Shown piece after piece: positions 1 through 11,707 of a stretch of DNA of 64,000 nt. Position 1 is the first letter of the stretch. Every line of letters starts with the position of its first letter. Position numbers and translations under genes: made by a program. Below the pieces are notes generated by a model. That model did not search any database. It saw only the letters and a program-made list of their open reading frames with translations, and was not told where the DNA came from. Source of the stretch: Pteria penguin (Eukaryota; Mollusca; Bivalvia; Pterioida; Pteriidae); assembly GCA_035048485.1 (NCBI GenBank), contig CM068584.1:60451739-60515738 (forward strand), written 5' to 3'.

Positions 1-1970
1 CATCTTCCCAAGACAAGCCTTTGGAAACGAACGACGTAAGCTGCTCGGCTAAATTTCTATGCGATCATTCAAATGCGTCGAGACAGTGATGCATGTAGCT
101 CGGGGTAAATTCTTTGTTGATATGTAGAAATTCGCAAACGGAAGTCATACACTCCGACATAAACTCCCGGCCTTGGTCGCTTTATAGAGTACGGCAGGTT
201 CCGTATGTACAAAATAGTTTGAAGAGCGCATGCGCGACACTAATAGAGTCTTTGTTTCTGAGTGGCTCTGCAATGAGAACTTTGGTGAACATATCCACTG
301 CTGTAAACACATAGCTGCATCCACTAGAAGTCACTGGTAGGGGTTCATAAAGATCCATTTGCCAGACTTCATACACTCCGACATAAACTCCTGGCCTTGG
401 TCGCTTTATAGAGTACGGCAGGTTCCGTGTGTACAAAATAGTTTGAAGAGCGCATGCGCGACACTAATAGAGTCTTTGTTTCTGAGTGGCTCTGCAATGA
501 GAACTTTGGTGAACATATCCACTGCTGTAAACACATAGCTGCATCCACTAGAAGTCACTGGTAGGGGTCCATAAAGATCCATTTGCCAGACTTCAAATGG
601 TCCTGTAGGCAGTGGATACGACTTAATGCCCATCTTAGTCCGAATATTTGCAACTTTCCGAGTCTGACACTCATGGCACGAACGCACATAGTCAGAAATG
701 ATAACGCTCATACGCAAGAAGAAATAATGTTCTCGCACGAGGTCTAGCATCGCTTGAATTCCACAGTGAGCGCCCATGGAGGATTCGTGATACACTCGTA
801 AAATTGGTTTCACCAAAGGTATCGGCAACGCGAGTTGCGCCGACGACATATTTTGCGCTCGCACAGATTTGGGTTTTCTCAAATAATACAGTAATTTGTC
901 CGACAAAAAATAGTCCGCGGCCTGCACTAAAACTTTGCGTGCGTCCTTCTGAGATTCGGGTAGCGTATTTTCCGTTAAATACTTTATAATAGGTTTATAG
1001 GTCATATCTCGTCGTTGTAATCTGCAAATATTAGGAATGCTGAAATCCTCCGTGTTCGGAATGTCTGTAGTATCGTCCAAAGTACCGGAAGTAGCGGCAT
1101 CTTCCTCCAAAGACGCATGGTGCGATATCGGCGTCTGCGGTACATCAATATCAGTGGCAGCAATATAAAATCCATGGTTATCAACATCAATCTCTGTAGC
1201 CTGTTGTGTATCGTTTTCAGTAACCAGTAATTCATTGATATCCGTTCGCATGTCAGCACTAACGTCTATTTCGCTCACACAAAGGTCAGATACTTCTGAT
1301 GGCGCGTTAACGGATAAAGTGTCAGCGATTGTCAATTTCGCGCACATGTAATTCGGACAGCGATTTAACGGATTTGTCGTCTGTTGTACATGTAACTGAT
1401 TCACTTTCTTGTACATCATTTGGGCACACAATACTGCGCGTATCAGCTTCGGACACAAGTAATGCACGAGGGAGCGTCTTTTCGCAATGTTTTCGCGGTC
1501 TGCGCATATGCGGTAACTTCCGTCCTAACCCTAGATACTGAGAAGCTAAATCGTCCGTGTCCGCGTCGTATCCGTCATCCACTGTACCATGTCGAACGGG
1601 AACACACATGTGATTGGCACAAACAGTATTCGACCTAGTCGCGATGAGGTCCTGCAACGTATTACCTTCCGGTAAGCGTACTTCTCCGCGCACTTCCGTA
1701 ACATATGGGAAATATGGGTCGTCTTCTGACGGGCTAGAGAAATTGGAGAAGGAACCATCTGGAATATTTCGCGAAAGTGCGTCGGCAACTTGCATTTCCG
1801 CATCTGGTTTGTACTGAATATCGTTACTAAATTGTTAAAGTATCGCAAGCCAGCGCTCATAGATCGCGCCTTTAAGTTGTTTCTGGAAAAGGGGACGCAA
1901 CGCTTGGTGATCACATTCAACGATAAATCGGTATGCAATATTTGACTGATAATAAGATACGCTCTAATTG
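1..1970 (-). pseudogene. Gypsy retrotransposon pol remnant (RNase H end, H2C2 finger, integrase core)
   Basis: Reading from about 1970 towards 1, the reverse strand gives an RNase H tail ending in VADALSRN (near 1775-1795), a long acidic spacer, the integrase zinc finger (CHECQTRK near 655-680), the integrase core (VWQMDLYGPLP and following) and, at 105-175 in another frame, a DQGREF motif. RNase H to integrase order with ADALSR is diagnostic of Ty3/Gypsy pol. Breaks seen: an in-frame TAA at 1835-1837, a 224-bp duplication that shifts the frame, and a TGA just before the SHRNL segment near 75-80. Gag, protease and RT are missing upstream. The left end runs out of the window, so the 3' part and LTR may lie outside. 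Confidence 0.85.
145..592. repeat. 224-bp direct tandem duplication within the integrase core
   Basis: The segment 145-368 is repeated at 369-592 with only a few differences. Identical landmarks (for example gccagacttc at 361 and 585) are exactly 224 bp apart. Because 224 is not a multiple of 3, the duplication breaks the integrase frame, so it arose after, or caused, loss of function. Confidence 0.9.
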
Positions 1971-3839
1971 TAAATTTTTAAGTAACGAGTAAACGAGTGT
2001 GATTCAGGAATTCAACTGGAAAAAAAAAACCTACATGTAAACTTGAATTGTTATACTTTATGAATGCTGGTATACAGCAGCATTTCTTGTAATACTAAAT
2101 GTATAACATTGCCATCTTTATATATTAGCTGTTTCAGTCTAAATTTTACATGTAAATCAAGGTCAATCACTCATGATCTGTACTAATTACTATGAGAAAA
2201 ATATATATATCTTGAATTTCAATTTACATAGGCATATATTTGTGTCTGACTGGCATTAAAGTTGTACAACTTCCTGGAAGCTTTCCACAGCAAACTCTCT
2301 GCATCAGAAGGTATGTCCCTGGATTTACTGCACACACACCAAGTTTGCTCAGCACTGCTATCTGAAGGTGGATAAAATCCTCCATGTGGTTCACGTCTTC
2401 TCTCTCTTCGCGCTAGCAGCTCTGCTGTCATGGCTGTATATATTTGAGCTCTATTAAGTAGGACCTCCAGTCTTGAATTGTCATCAATTTTTATATATAT
2501 TATTATCTATATAAATTTACATCAAAGTGCAAGAGATTCCTTCCTTTCATTTTTAGCCCTGAGGGTTTTATATCGGTTTTCGAGGCATATTATTACCTCT
2601 CAGAAAATATATAGTTTATAGAAACTTACCAGGAAAAATATTACTATAATTTATATATGATATACTTAAAACACTATATAAAATTATACATCGGATATCT
2701 TAATTATGTGTAAAATGATCGCTTTATGCGATGGTTAAAATGTGCAAACGCATAAAGAAGCTCCCGTTTTGTCACATTTAAAACAATATAGTAGGTTGTT
2801 CCAATCCGTGTAACTGTTAAATTATTTTGAAACTTCAGTAAAAGTATGACATTTCTTTCCTTACATAACATTTTAACGTTTTTCTTGTTTTCAGCCCCTT
2901 CCTCAAATCAGTTTCCTGACAAACGAAGGCTTCACGATAATTCGAGATGAGATTGACTGGACCTTGTTTTCCTATTAACCTCTGGCAGGAGATATTAAAG
3001 GGACAGAAAACGAGCAATCAGAAGATGTATTGTCGGAAGTCGTCGCATCAGACGAAGAAACGCAAACGTAGGAAATGAGACCAGAAGCTCACAAGCAAAG
3101 AACTGAGGACGAAGGGTTCATGCCTTTCGATCTAGATAGAACATTTTAAATAAAGCACAAAATTAAAACAATCGATTGAAATACTTCTACATACATGTTT
3201 TCAATTTTGTTGGGTGTCTACATTTTTCAAAATTTTAAGAGTAACATCGTCTCTCACAGCATAATGCCCATAGGCATAAGTCTCTATTCCAGTCTTTAAC
3301 ATATCGCTCATCAACATAAGCGCACAAACCAACTTAGTTTATTTTTTTCGGCATAAAGGCGATGATTTTCACTCCTAATTGACAGCATCTCATTCATGGT
3401 TTTAGTTTTGTCTAACAATATCTGTTTATAGAGTTTTTTATTTAGTTGATCTTTTCTCAGAGTTATCCCCCCAACAGAATTGAATACAATTTGCTCCGCA
3501 AAGCTGTGAAGGAAGTCGCCACTTTTCCTGAAAAACCCCCAATATGACTATGTAAAGCACACGGTGACTGCATAACACATATGCCAATTCCATAAAATGA
3601 GCATTATCAGCAACACCTAGGTCAATGACATTTATACAATGTATATAACGAAAACTCTGATGGAGTTTGATATGCCTTGTTTATGTATATAAACAAACGA
3701 ATATATTTACCTGCACACTCGTCTTTCATTTTAAGCACTTTTATGTTTGCTGTGTAGTGGATGGGATGACGGGTAGTTAGACAGGTCATTGCTGCTACAA
3801 TGTTATGTCTTCGGTTACACCGTCAGTTTCCAGTTCATA
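1971..3839. other. No recognisable gene
   Basis: AT-rich sequence. The only sizeable open frame is 2219-2431 on the reverse strand (70 codons, Arg/Ser-rich start), which matches nothing I know and shows no convincing splice sites. I cannot assign function here. Confidence 0.5.
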
Positions 3840-4790
3840 AATTAAGGAGTTTTTGCTTGGTTTGAATAAATTTGATGTCTACGCGTTTCCTCTGGTTTTC
3901 CAGAAAACGGAATTGTTCATCAACTTTTAGAAATCTTTATGAAAACCTGATTTAGCGTTCTTGCGTTTCCCAGAATTAAAGTCAATACATTTCGCAACCA
4001 GGGATCCTGTCGATTTTCGAGGACCCTATGAATTTTAGTCAATTTCATTTTAAGTTCTAGATACAATTGTAGATTGCGGTAGTGTATCACATAGTTGGTC
4101 TTCTCCACTAGTGTGGGAATCAATTCGCGGTGGAATGTTCTTTTTCTCTCTCTCTCTTTTTTTTTTGGTTTGGTCATCCATTTCAGCGGGGTACAACTTC
4201 TCTAGCAGCGCCTTATTGTATGGAGATAATTCGTCCTCCACAACAGTTTTATTTTCGGGGGCAAGCGGGTAGCAGATGTGCTTATCATGAAGGTCGTCGG
4301 AATACGTTAAGTCTACCTGTAAGGTAGAATATGCTTCGTTGGATCATAACCAGACGGATCAGGGTTATTAGCCTCGCTATATTTCTTACTAACCGTAGAC
4401 ACACCTCCCCGAAGCCGTTTGAAAAAAGGTGTGCATCGTTGGGTCGGTTAATAAGTCAAGACGGGTATCACATTTTCAAGGCCGCATTCCATGCAAGTCC
4501 GGAGGCAGTGAAATTATGGCAGGCATCAAGTGAATATTCCGTCAATGTTAAATCCCAAAACCTTTCAAATACATCGGCTAGAAGCAGAAAATCTGTCACG
4601 AACAGTGTGTTTGCGTTTTTAATGTTTACTACACTTGTTGCACATGTGCATAATCTTCATCCGAGATATGCTGCTCGGTCAAAAAAAATGTAAAACTCCT
4701 CTTTGCTGAGTAGTTGTTTTCCTAAAATCGGTTGAAAGAATCGATGTAGTCACAAGGTTATACATTTTAACGCAGAAGCAATTTTGTTTT
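3840..4790 (-). pseudogene. Family B (protein-primed type) DNA polymerase fragment
   Basis: Reverse-strand translation in several frames gives, in order, family landmarks: ISDEDY (about 4635-4655), DFLLLADVFE (about 4565-4595), YSLDACHNFTASGLAWNA (about 4470-4530), RLRGGVSTVSKKYSEANN (about 4360-4415), YPLAPE (about 4255-4275), ELSPY, then YVIHYRNLQLYLELKMKLTKIHRVLE (about 4025-4100) and the decayed continuation near 3845-3910. This is the DNA_pol_B_2 type found in Polinton/Maverick-like elements and related viruses. Frameshifts, internal stops and a deletion removing the DANNLYG region show it is dead. A further open stretch at 4800-4930 (reverse) precedes it but is not recognised. Whether the source was a Polinton or a virus cannot be told. 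Confidence 0.8.
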
Positions 4791-4954
4791 CATCATCCTG
4801 AAATGTTTCACTGAAATGCTTAAACGGTTTAGAATGTCCTTCATTTACCAAGTCTATAACCAACGTTTCTTTGGATGCAGACATAAAATGTGTAACATAG
4901 AAGCCTTCAACGACGAGTGTGTTATACCAACCTTAATAACGGTTTTGATTGACT

Positions 4955-5140
4955 GATTGATTTTTGTTTTAGGTCACACCACGAATATTTAACGTATATG
5001 GTGACGGCATCTGCCTGATGCGGGGCATACAAATTTTGACCTTTGCAACGGACCCACCCGAAGCAGTGAGGGATATTTAACGTGCCATGCATATCACGAC
5101 ACGGGGCCTCGGTTTTTACAGGACACCTGTATCATAGCCG
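4955..5140 (-). mobile_element. SINE family A, body fragment
   Basis: Shares with the full copies at 9243-9523 and 44543-44803 the body block around ggtgacggcatctgcctgat and the block tgcaacggacccacccgaag. The tRNA-like head is missing or decayed. Orientation is reverse, judged from the full-length copies. Confidence 0.8.
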
Positions 5141-5317
5141 CCTTACCCAAGGACAACGCCCATCCTACAACGTCCGACCAACATGAAATATGAGTGACAG
5201 ACTTTAATTGAATAATTTTAATAAATTCTTGATTATTATCATTTTATTAAAAGTCACTCAACAGAACTTTGAACTTTCTTTATCGATGCACTTTTCATGG
5301 ATAGTAAATACATGCTA

Positions 5318-5774
5318 TATAAATAATAGCCACATGGCTACTTTCTTTACTATTGTTAATTATGTATGCACAAACGCAAAGGAGGAAGATATTACACCTA
5401 GTATATGAACATTAGCCCTATATTATAAGTACTCTCTTTACATTATGAATGGCCATGTTTTAACTCTAGCTCTTAGAATGTATGTCCACGTCACAGTGGT
5501 CAGTCATTCAACACTTTCCCATTTTTGGACTTAGGGGTATCAATAAATCTATGATCATGCTTACATACTCTAGTGGGGACGGTCATTCTTGAGAATCGGC
5601 TTGGTGGTCCAGTAAGCACGTCGCTTTCCGCCATTCTCCTCCTTTGCTGCCACCTTATTGTTATGTTATACGATCACCGCCACTATTTATGTTCCTAACT
5701 TGAATAAAGACTTTGAAGTTTGAAATCGTCTTGGAGTTCCCGATTTCCAGAGAGACACTAAACTACTTATCCCT
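5318..5774 (+). repeat. 5' LTR of the Gypsy element
   Basis: About 450 bp matching 12844-13279 from the shared tataaataatagcc start through the shared ccagagagacacta end. It contains an AATAAA signal near 5703. It keeps about 20 bp (tttgaaatcgtcttggagt) that the 3' copy lacks. Several substitutions separate the two LTRs, so the insertion is not recent. Confidence 0.85.
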
Positions 5775-5777
5775 TTT

Positions 5778-5796
5778 TGGTGCCGCGACAACCTGG
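5778..5796 (+). promoter_or_regulatory. Putative tRNA primer binding site
   Basis: TGGTGCCGCGACAACC follows the 5' LTR within a few bases, the usual place and TGG start for a minus-strand primer site. The priming tRNA was not identified. Confidence 0.5.
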
Positions 5797-5934
5797 ATTC
5801 ACCCGTGGTTAGAACAACGCATTTGAACCTAATTCAACTCCTGGTAAGAGACGTTCACTTACTGTGCTCGTCAAATTTTTGCTTATAGAATTATTTCTTT
5901 TCTAAATTGTAAATTTTTGCTGAAACGTTTGATA

Positions 5935-6945
5935 ATGGCTGAAGTTAATGTACCTGAACTTTTTGGAACCCTCGGAACACATATCAATCATTTATCTCAA
6001 CAATTTAGTAACCATGAACAAAAACTACATGGTCTATCGGTGGCTTTAAATAAGCAAGGAGTAAAATTAAACATTAAATCCTTTAGCGGTATATCTTCCC
6101 AATATAAAGATTGGATAAAAAGTATTGAAAAATATGTAAGGCTAGAAGGATGCAATGAAAATCAAACTAAATTAATTGCGTATGAAACTAGTACTGCAGA
6201 AGTTTCTGATTTTTAGAAAGATTATTAAATGAACATGGAGATTGTTCATGGGAAAGATTTAAATGTGAGTTAGCTGCGCGTTTTTCTGAAATAACAGACG
6301 CACAACATGCGTTCACTCTGCTAAGTAAAATTAGACAAAAACGGGATGAAAGTATACCTGTTTATGCAGAGCGTTTGTTGAATTTAGCGACTCAAGCTTA
6401 CACTAACTTATCAAAAGTTGAGGTACAAAAACAACTGATTAATTTTCTAATTGATGGTTTGTTGCATGATTACATTAAAATAAAAGTTATGAGGTCAAAC
6501 CCTTCTGAATTTCAATAGGCAGTAACTTTGGCAATGCAAGAATTTAATTTTAGAAAACGTGTTGATTTGAGAACAGGTCATGATTACTATAGTAACTCTA
6601 GATTCGATGGTAGAGTAGAAGAACCTATGGATGTTAATCACTATCGTCCCCCTTTCCAAAAATGTAAAATTTGTAAACGAAGTAACCATCCAACAAGTAA
6701 ATGTAGATTTAAAGGTAAACCCCCTCAAGAAGTGAATGAAATAAATCACCACCAAAACACAACAGACAGACAATTCGTCGCAAACAACCATTACTCTCTA
6801 CACCACAACTAAATGGACCACTATTATGTTACCACTTTGGGCAACCTGGTCACTTTGTGCGAGATTGCATTGCTGCACAAAATGATTTCGATCGCATGAG
6901 AACAAGAGAATATCCACAACAATCAACACAAAATCAGGGAAACTA
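5935..6945 (+). pseudogene. Gypsy gag (capsid and zinc knuckles)
   Basis: The chosen start is the ATG at 5935 (MAEVNVPELFG). The frame is open to 6216, then shifts, continuing through a capsid-like region (ITDAQHAFTLLSKIRQKRDE) to a TAG near 6516. It resumes into a nucleocapsid with knuckle CKICKRSNHPTSKC (CX2CX4HX4C, about 6664-6705). A second knuckle near 6825-6870 reads CYHFGQPGHFVRDC, with Phe where the second Cys belongs. Gag packages the element RNA. Two breaks and a lost zinc ligand mark it as inactive. Confidence 0.8.
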
Positions 6946-7061
6946 GTAAGTTCCCATCATTAAAAGATCACTGATGGGAGAAACAAAAGAAAACAAAATA
7001 GATTTTTAAGAAATGACAAACATCAAAAGAAAACAATGACTAAAGATCTAATAAATAAAAA

Positions 7062-9238
7062 TTGGCCAACTTTCAAAATTAATGTAACGGGAAGTCCAAA
7101 CTCATGTTTGATAAAAAATAAATAATCTAAAATATAGATCATTAGTAGACACAGGCGCAGAAGTCAGTTTAATACATACGAGAGTGTATCATGCTCTTAA
7201 ATATCCACCACCTATCAAAAATGTCAGGGCAAATTTGCAATCAGTAAATGGAAATTCTTTAGATGTAAAAGGTTTAGTCGAATTAGAAATAAAAATAGGA
7301 AATTCATTATGTAAACAAAATTTTTATGTAGTTTCAAATGTAAATAGAAACGTTATCTTTGGACGAGATTTTTTGACTACAAATGGAGTTAGAATATATT
7401 TTGATTTGGGATCATTACGAATAGGAAAAACATATGTTCCACTAGAAGAAGATATTCATATTGCCTCTTTAATCAGATTATCTCGAAGAACTAAATTAAA
7501 ACCACAACGAGTAACAATAGGCAACGGAAGGTCTAAATTACCTACGGAAAATTTAAATAAATCAAAAACTCAAGTATCATCAATTTCACCTATTGACAGG
7601 GGTTATTTGACGACTGAACCCGGAGTAATGATAGGAAATTCTATCACAAATTGTAAGCATATAAATAATATCCCAATATATTTATGTAATAACACCAATA
7701 AAACCATCGCTTTAAAGAAAGGTTGTGTAGTGGGCAAATTAGAAGCAATAAACGCAAATGAAATATCTAGCATAAATTCTCAAAATATTGATTCAACTTT
7801 AGATTTAAACGAACTAATAATAGGAATTAAAAATAAGAAAAGAGTAGAAGATTTAATCATACAAAACAAAGATATATTTGCAGTAAAAGATTCTGAACTT
7901 GGTCAGTCAAACACGGTCAAAATGAAAATTGATACTGGAAACCATGATCCAATAAAATTAAGACCTTATAGGGTTCCATTGAATTTAAGAAAAGAAGTAG
8001 ATGATTCAATTGATGATATGCTTAATGCAAATGTAATCAGTAGATCAAAATCACCTTGGAGTTTTCCATTAGTTTTGGTAAAGAAGAAAGAAGGTACAAC
8101 TCGAATGCGTATTGATTTTAGACAATTAAATAAAATAACTAGACCAATGTCATATCCTCTTCCTCTTATTGATGACATATTAGATCGATTAGGTAAAGCA
8201 AAATTTTTCACAACTCTAGATCTTAAAAGCGGTTATTGGCAAAGTGCCATGGATCCAACAGATAAAGAAAAGGCAGCATTTGCTTGTCATAAGGGTCTAT
8301 TTGAATTTAATGTTATGCAATTTGGATTATGTAATGCTCCAGGAACATTTAAACAATTAATGACGTCAGTTTTAGAAGGTTATGAACATTTTCAACAGCT
8401 TATTTAGATGACGTTATCATTTGGTCTTCACACGAAACAACATTTTGAACATATACAAAACGTTTTCAATCGATTAAGACAACATAATCTTAAATTCAAG
8501 TTAAAGAAATGCACTTTCTTTTCATCAGAAACACGATATTTAGGACTTATAATCAATGAACGAGGTGTTCAACCTGATCCTGATAAAGTAAAAGCTATTC
8601 GAACCTTACCGAGTCCAACAACCGTAAAACAAATTCGAAGCTTCATTGGAATGTGTAGTTATTATAGGAGATTTATTCCAAATTTTTCAGCAATTGCAGA
8701 TCTTTTAATATCATTAACACGAAAATATGCCAGATTTCACTGGGATGAAAAATGTGAAACGTCATTCGATTTCTTAAATGAAAGTCTAACAGTAGTTGCA
8801 ATTTTGGCTTACCCTGATCCAAATAAACCATATACAGTATATACCGATGCAAGTGATAATTGCGTAGGTGCATGTTTAACACAACCCTATGAAACTGATG
8901 ATAATATCTTTCCAAATGTGATAAATGAAAAACCAATCTATTATCTCAGTCATAAATTAAGCGATACACAAACACGCTGGTCAACTATAGAAAAGGAAGC
9001 ATTCGCTATTAAATGGGCATTAGAAAAATTATATCATTACTTACATAGCGCTAAATTTGGTATAAAAACTGATCATAAACCATTAAAATACATTTTAGAT
9101 TCTCCATTACAAAATAAAAAGATCCAAATGTGGTCAATGAATATTATGGGATATAATTGCAAAATTGAATATATATCTAGTACATGCGCTGACCTTCTAT
9201 CTAGATTGCCTTTAAGTAATGAACATTCGCAAAAAGAT
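7062..9238 (+). pseudogene. Gypsy pol: protease, reverse transcriptase, RNase H
   Basis: The protease motif LVDTGAEVSLI lies at 7142-7174, just after a frame break near 7110. RT follows: RMRIDFRQLNK, FTTLDLKSGYWQ and FNVMQFGLCNAPGTF are readable to 8400. The catalytic YLDDVIIW is encoded at about 8402-8425 in a different frame from both flanks, so two compensating 1-nt shifts bracket it. RT thumb and RNase H continue 8450-9238 (YTDASDNCVGACL, TDHKPLKYIL, CADLLSRLPL). The polyprotein normally copies the RNA genome to DNA. A SINE inserted at 9243 separates this part from integrase. Confidence 0.9.
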
Positions 9239-9242
9239 GAAA

Positions 9243-9523
9243 GCCGGTGTGGCCTAGTGGATAAGGTGCTCGGCTCGTGATCGAGAGGTCGCGGGTTCGA
9301 CTCCCGCCCGGGGCACACCGGTGTTCTGTCTTTCGGATGAGACAGTAAAAACCGAGGTCCCGTGTCACGGTAGGCGTGGCACGTAAAAGATCCCTCACTG
9401 CTTCGGGTAGGTCCGTTGCAAAGGTCTAAATTTGTATGCAATGCATCAGGCAGATGCCGTCACCATATACGTGAAATAATCGTGGAGTGACGTAAAACAA
9501 TAATCAAACAAAAACAAACAAAA
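9243..9523 (+). mobile_element. SINE family A, full-length, with 13-bp target-site duplication
   Basis: It begins with a tRNA-like head (A-box-like TGGCCTAGTGGA, B box GGTTCGACTCC at about 9294-9304), followed by a conserved body and a CAAA-rich tail. It is flanked by perfect copies of caaaaagatgaaa at 9230-9242 and 9524-9536. It splits Gypsy pol: the coding frame resumes directly after the second copy. The duplication and tail fit LINE-driven retroposition. Related copies occur at 4955, 31490, 44543 and 50345. Confidence 0.95.
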
Positions 9524-9530
9524 CAAAAAG

Positions 9531-11546
9531 ATGAAACACAAATTTCGAGTGATATTGAAGATTCAATAAATGATAATATTTATCAAGTTAATGCTTTAAA
9601 CTCTAACAGGTTTGATCCAAAAGACTATACCAATAAACAAATAGGAGATTCAGATATAAAAATGCCAAATGTAAAAGATTATGAAATTAAAGAATTAGAT
9701 ATGGTACAAGAGCAAGAAAAAGATGAAATAATCATGAAATTGAAATCTCAGATCGCAAATGGTGATGCAAAACCCAACATTCAAAATAAACATTTGATAT
9801 TAGAAAATACACTTTATTATATATCAAATACCGTTGATGACCCTCTATTAAGATTATATGTACCATAAATATAGAATATATATACCATTCAATTTTGTGC
9901 ACCATATGCGCATTTCGACAAGTTATGTCTCTTCAGTGATGCTCGTGGCCGAATGATTGGAATTCTTAAAATATATGAAAATATGAAGAGCAGTGTTAAA
10001 GCCAAACTGACCGAAAAGTGATCCAAATAATCTATCTAAGGACAGAGCTATGCATGAGGGAGATACTCCTTAGTTTTAGAGCGATTTACTCTCATTTAAG
10101 ATCAGAAGTTCTATTACAATATCATGATGATTTAGGACATTTTGGAGTGGACAAAACATTCATTATCAAACAAAAATATTATTGGCCAAACCTTTATAAA
10201 GAAATGTACGACTATATCAATAAATGTATAACCTGTCAAACAAGAAATTTAACTAAACAAAGAGCAACCACAGAATTAACGGATATTCCACCTTATCCTT
10301 GGACAAAAGTAGGTTTAGATCTATCTGGACCTTATCCTACAAAACTATCAGAAAATCGTTACATTATAAGTTTCACATGTCTTTTATCGGGCTATGTTGA
10401 AGCCTTTGCAGTAAAGGATAAATCTGCAGATAACATATGTCACTTATTAATCAACGAAATATTTCCAAGATACGGAGGTATTTTACAGTTAGTTACGGAT
10501 AATGGAACTGAAAATGTAAATAAAAAAGTTAACGAAACATTAAAAGCTTTAAATATAAGTCATGTAACTACTTCCTTTTATCATCCACAAAGTAATGGTA
10601 AAGTTGAAAGATTTCATAGAACTTTACATGATGTTGTGTCTAAAAAGTTACAACAAGATGGTCATAACATCTGGGACTTATATTTAAACCAAACTTTAGC
10701 AGCTATTCGATTTAGTGTCAGTGATTCAACTAATTATTCCCCTTACTTTCTTTTGTATAATCGAGATGTTATTCTCCCTCTCGATAATATTCTTAAACCA
10801 AGACAAAATATCAAGGGGACGATTTGCATAAAATTTCTTTGGAAATTCAACATAAAGCCTTTTCGGAAGTCTATAAAACTCTTGAGAAAGTGAAGAAAAG
10901 GCAAGCTAAATATACAGATAAAAACAGTAAACTTGTAACATTGAAAATTGGAGACCCTGTTTATTACAAGAATCATTTAAAGAAAAATAAATTAGACATT
11001 AGATGGAAACCTTATTATCGTATAATCCAACAAACTTCTCCTGTAAGTTTTAAAATTAAAAATCAGTTAGACGTTTCCGTAACTAAAGCTCATGCAGAAC
11101 ATCTTCGCTTGGCTAATATAGATGAATGGGAATTGCCCACCAATGATCAAGGTCGTACATTACGAAGATCAAGGTATGTTGTACCTCCTGAATCAGAATC
11201 TAGCTCACAAAATGATGAATCTAACGCTGAAAGTAACTGGGATTCGGATGATCAAATACCACTAGCTCGCCTAGCTAACAAATTCAAGACGCATCGCGAA
11301 AACTCATCTTCTGAAGAAGATATACCTCAAATGGAATTGAGTAATAGATTACAACATAGAAAAAGAAGATTGAGAAATCAAACAACCAATGAATTTCAAA
11401 GTAAATCATCTGATAATAGTCCGATAGATTCGGATGACCACCAAATCGATGATGATAATGATGCAATGTCTATTAACATGATTAGAAAGAAAGATAAATA
11501 TCTAAAAAAGGTCTTAATAAAAGCACTAACTAAATTATGCCTATAA
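9531..11546 (+). pseudogene. Gypsy pol continued: spacer, integrase and acidic C-terminal tail
   Basis: A tether region (9531-9868) is interrupted by a 226-bp insertion. From about 10095 the integrase reads H2C2 finger (YHDDLGHFGVDKT... CITCQTR), first Asp in GLDLSGP, second Asp in VTDNGTE and Glu in NGKVERFHR, so the catalytic triad is intact. A frameshift near 10805 moves the reading to the next frame, which carries a chromatin-proximal GPY/F-like segment (RWKPYYRIIQQTSPVSFKI) and a long Ser/Asp/Glu-rich tail ending at 11546. Integrase joins the cDNA to the host chromosome. A related tail occurs at 14770-15175. Confidence 0.88.
9869..10094. mobile_element. Insertion of a dispersed short repeat in integrase
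   Basis: Coding similarity stops at about 9868 and resumes at about 10095. The intervening sequence contains gcgcatttcgacaagttatg and gtgatgctcgtggccgaa, which recur at 14400-14465. The insert is therefore a dispersed element, class unknown. No target duplication was clear. Confidence 0.7.
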
Positions 11547-11707
11547 TAGATATTTAAATAGCTTCAGTAATTAATTGGCAACCTCTTAATGATGTACCTG
11601 TACGTAATGGGTGTAAAGAATGATATAACTTTACGTGCCAAGATTCAGGTAAATAAAATAAAACTGATAAAAGGTTGTTTTACACATTTTTCAGAATCAT
11701 AATCTTA

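Noticed and set aside
4130..4693. Forward-strand ORFs over the DNA polymerase relic
   Set aside because: Antisense shadows; the reverse strand carries the ordered polymerase motifs.
9250..9320. Functional tRNA gene
   Set aside because: A and B boxes are present but the stem pairings are imperfect and it is continuous with a SINE body and target duplication.
9073..9441. Reverse-strand ORF containing GRESNPRPLDHEPS over the RNase H/SINE junction
   Set aside because: It is the antisense translation of the SINE tRNA head plus the complement of Gypsy RNase H, a well-known false protein.
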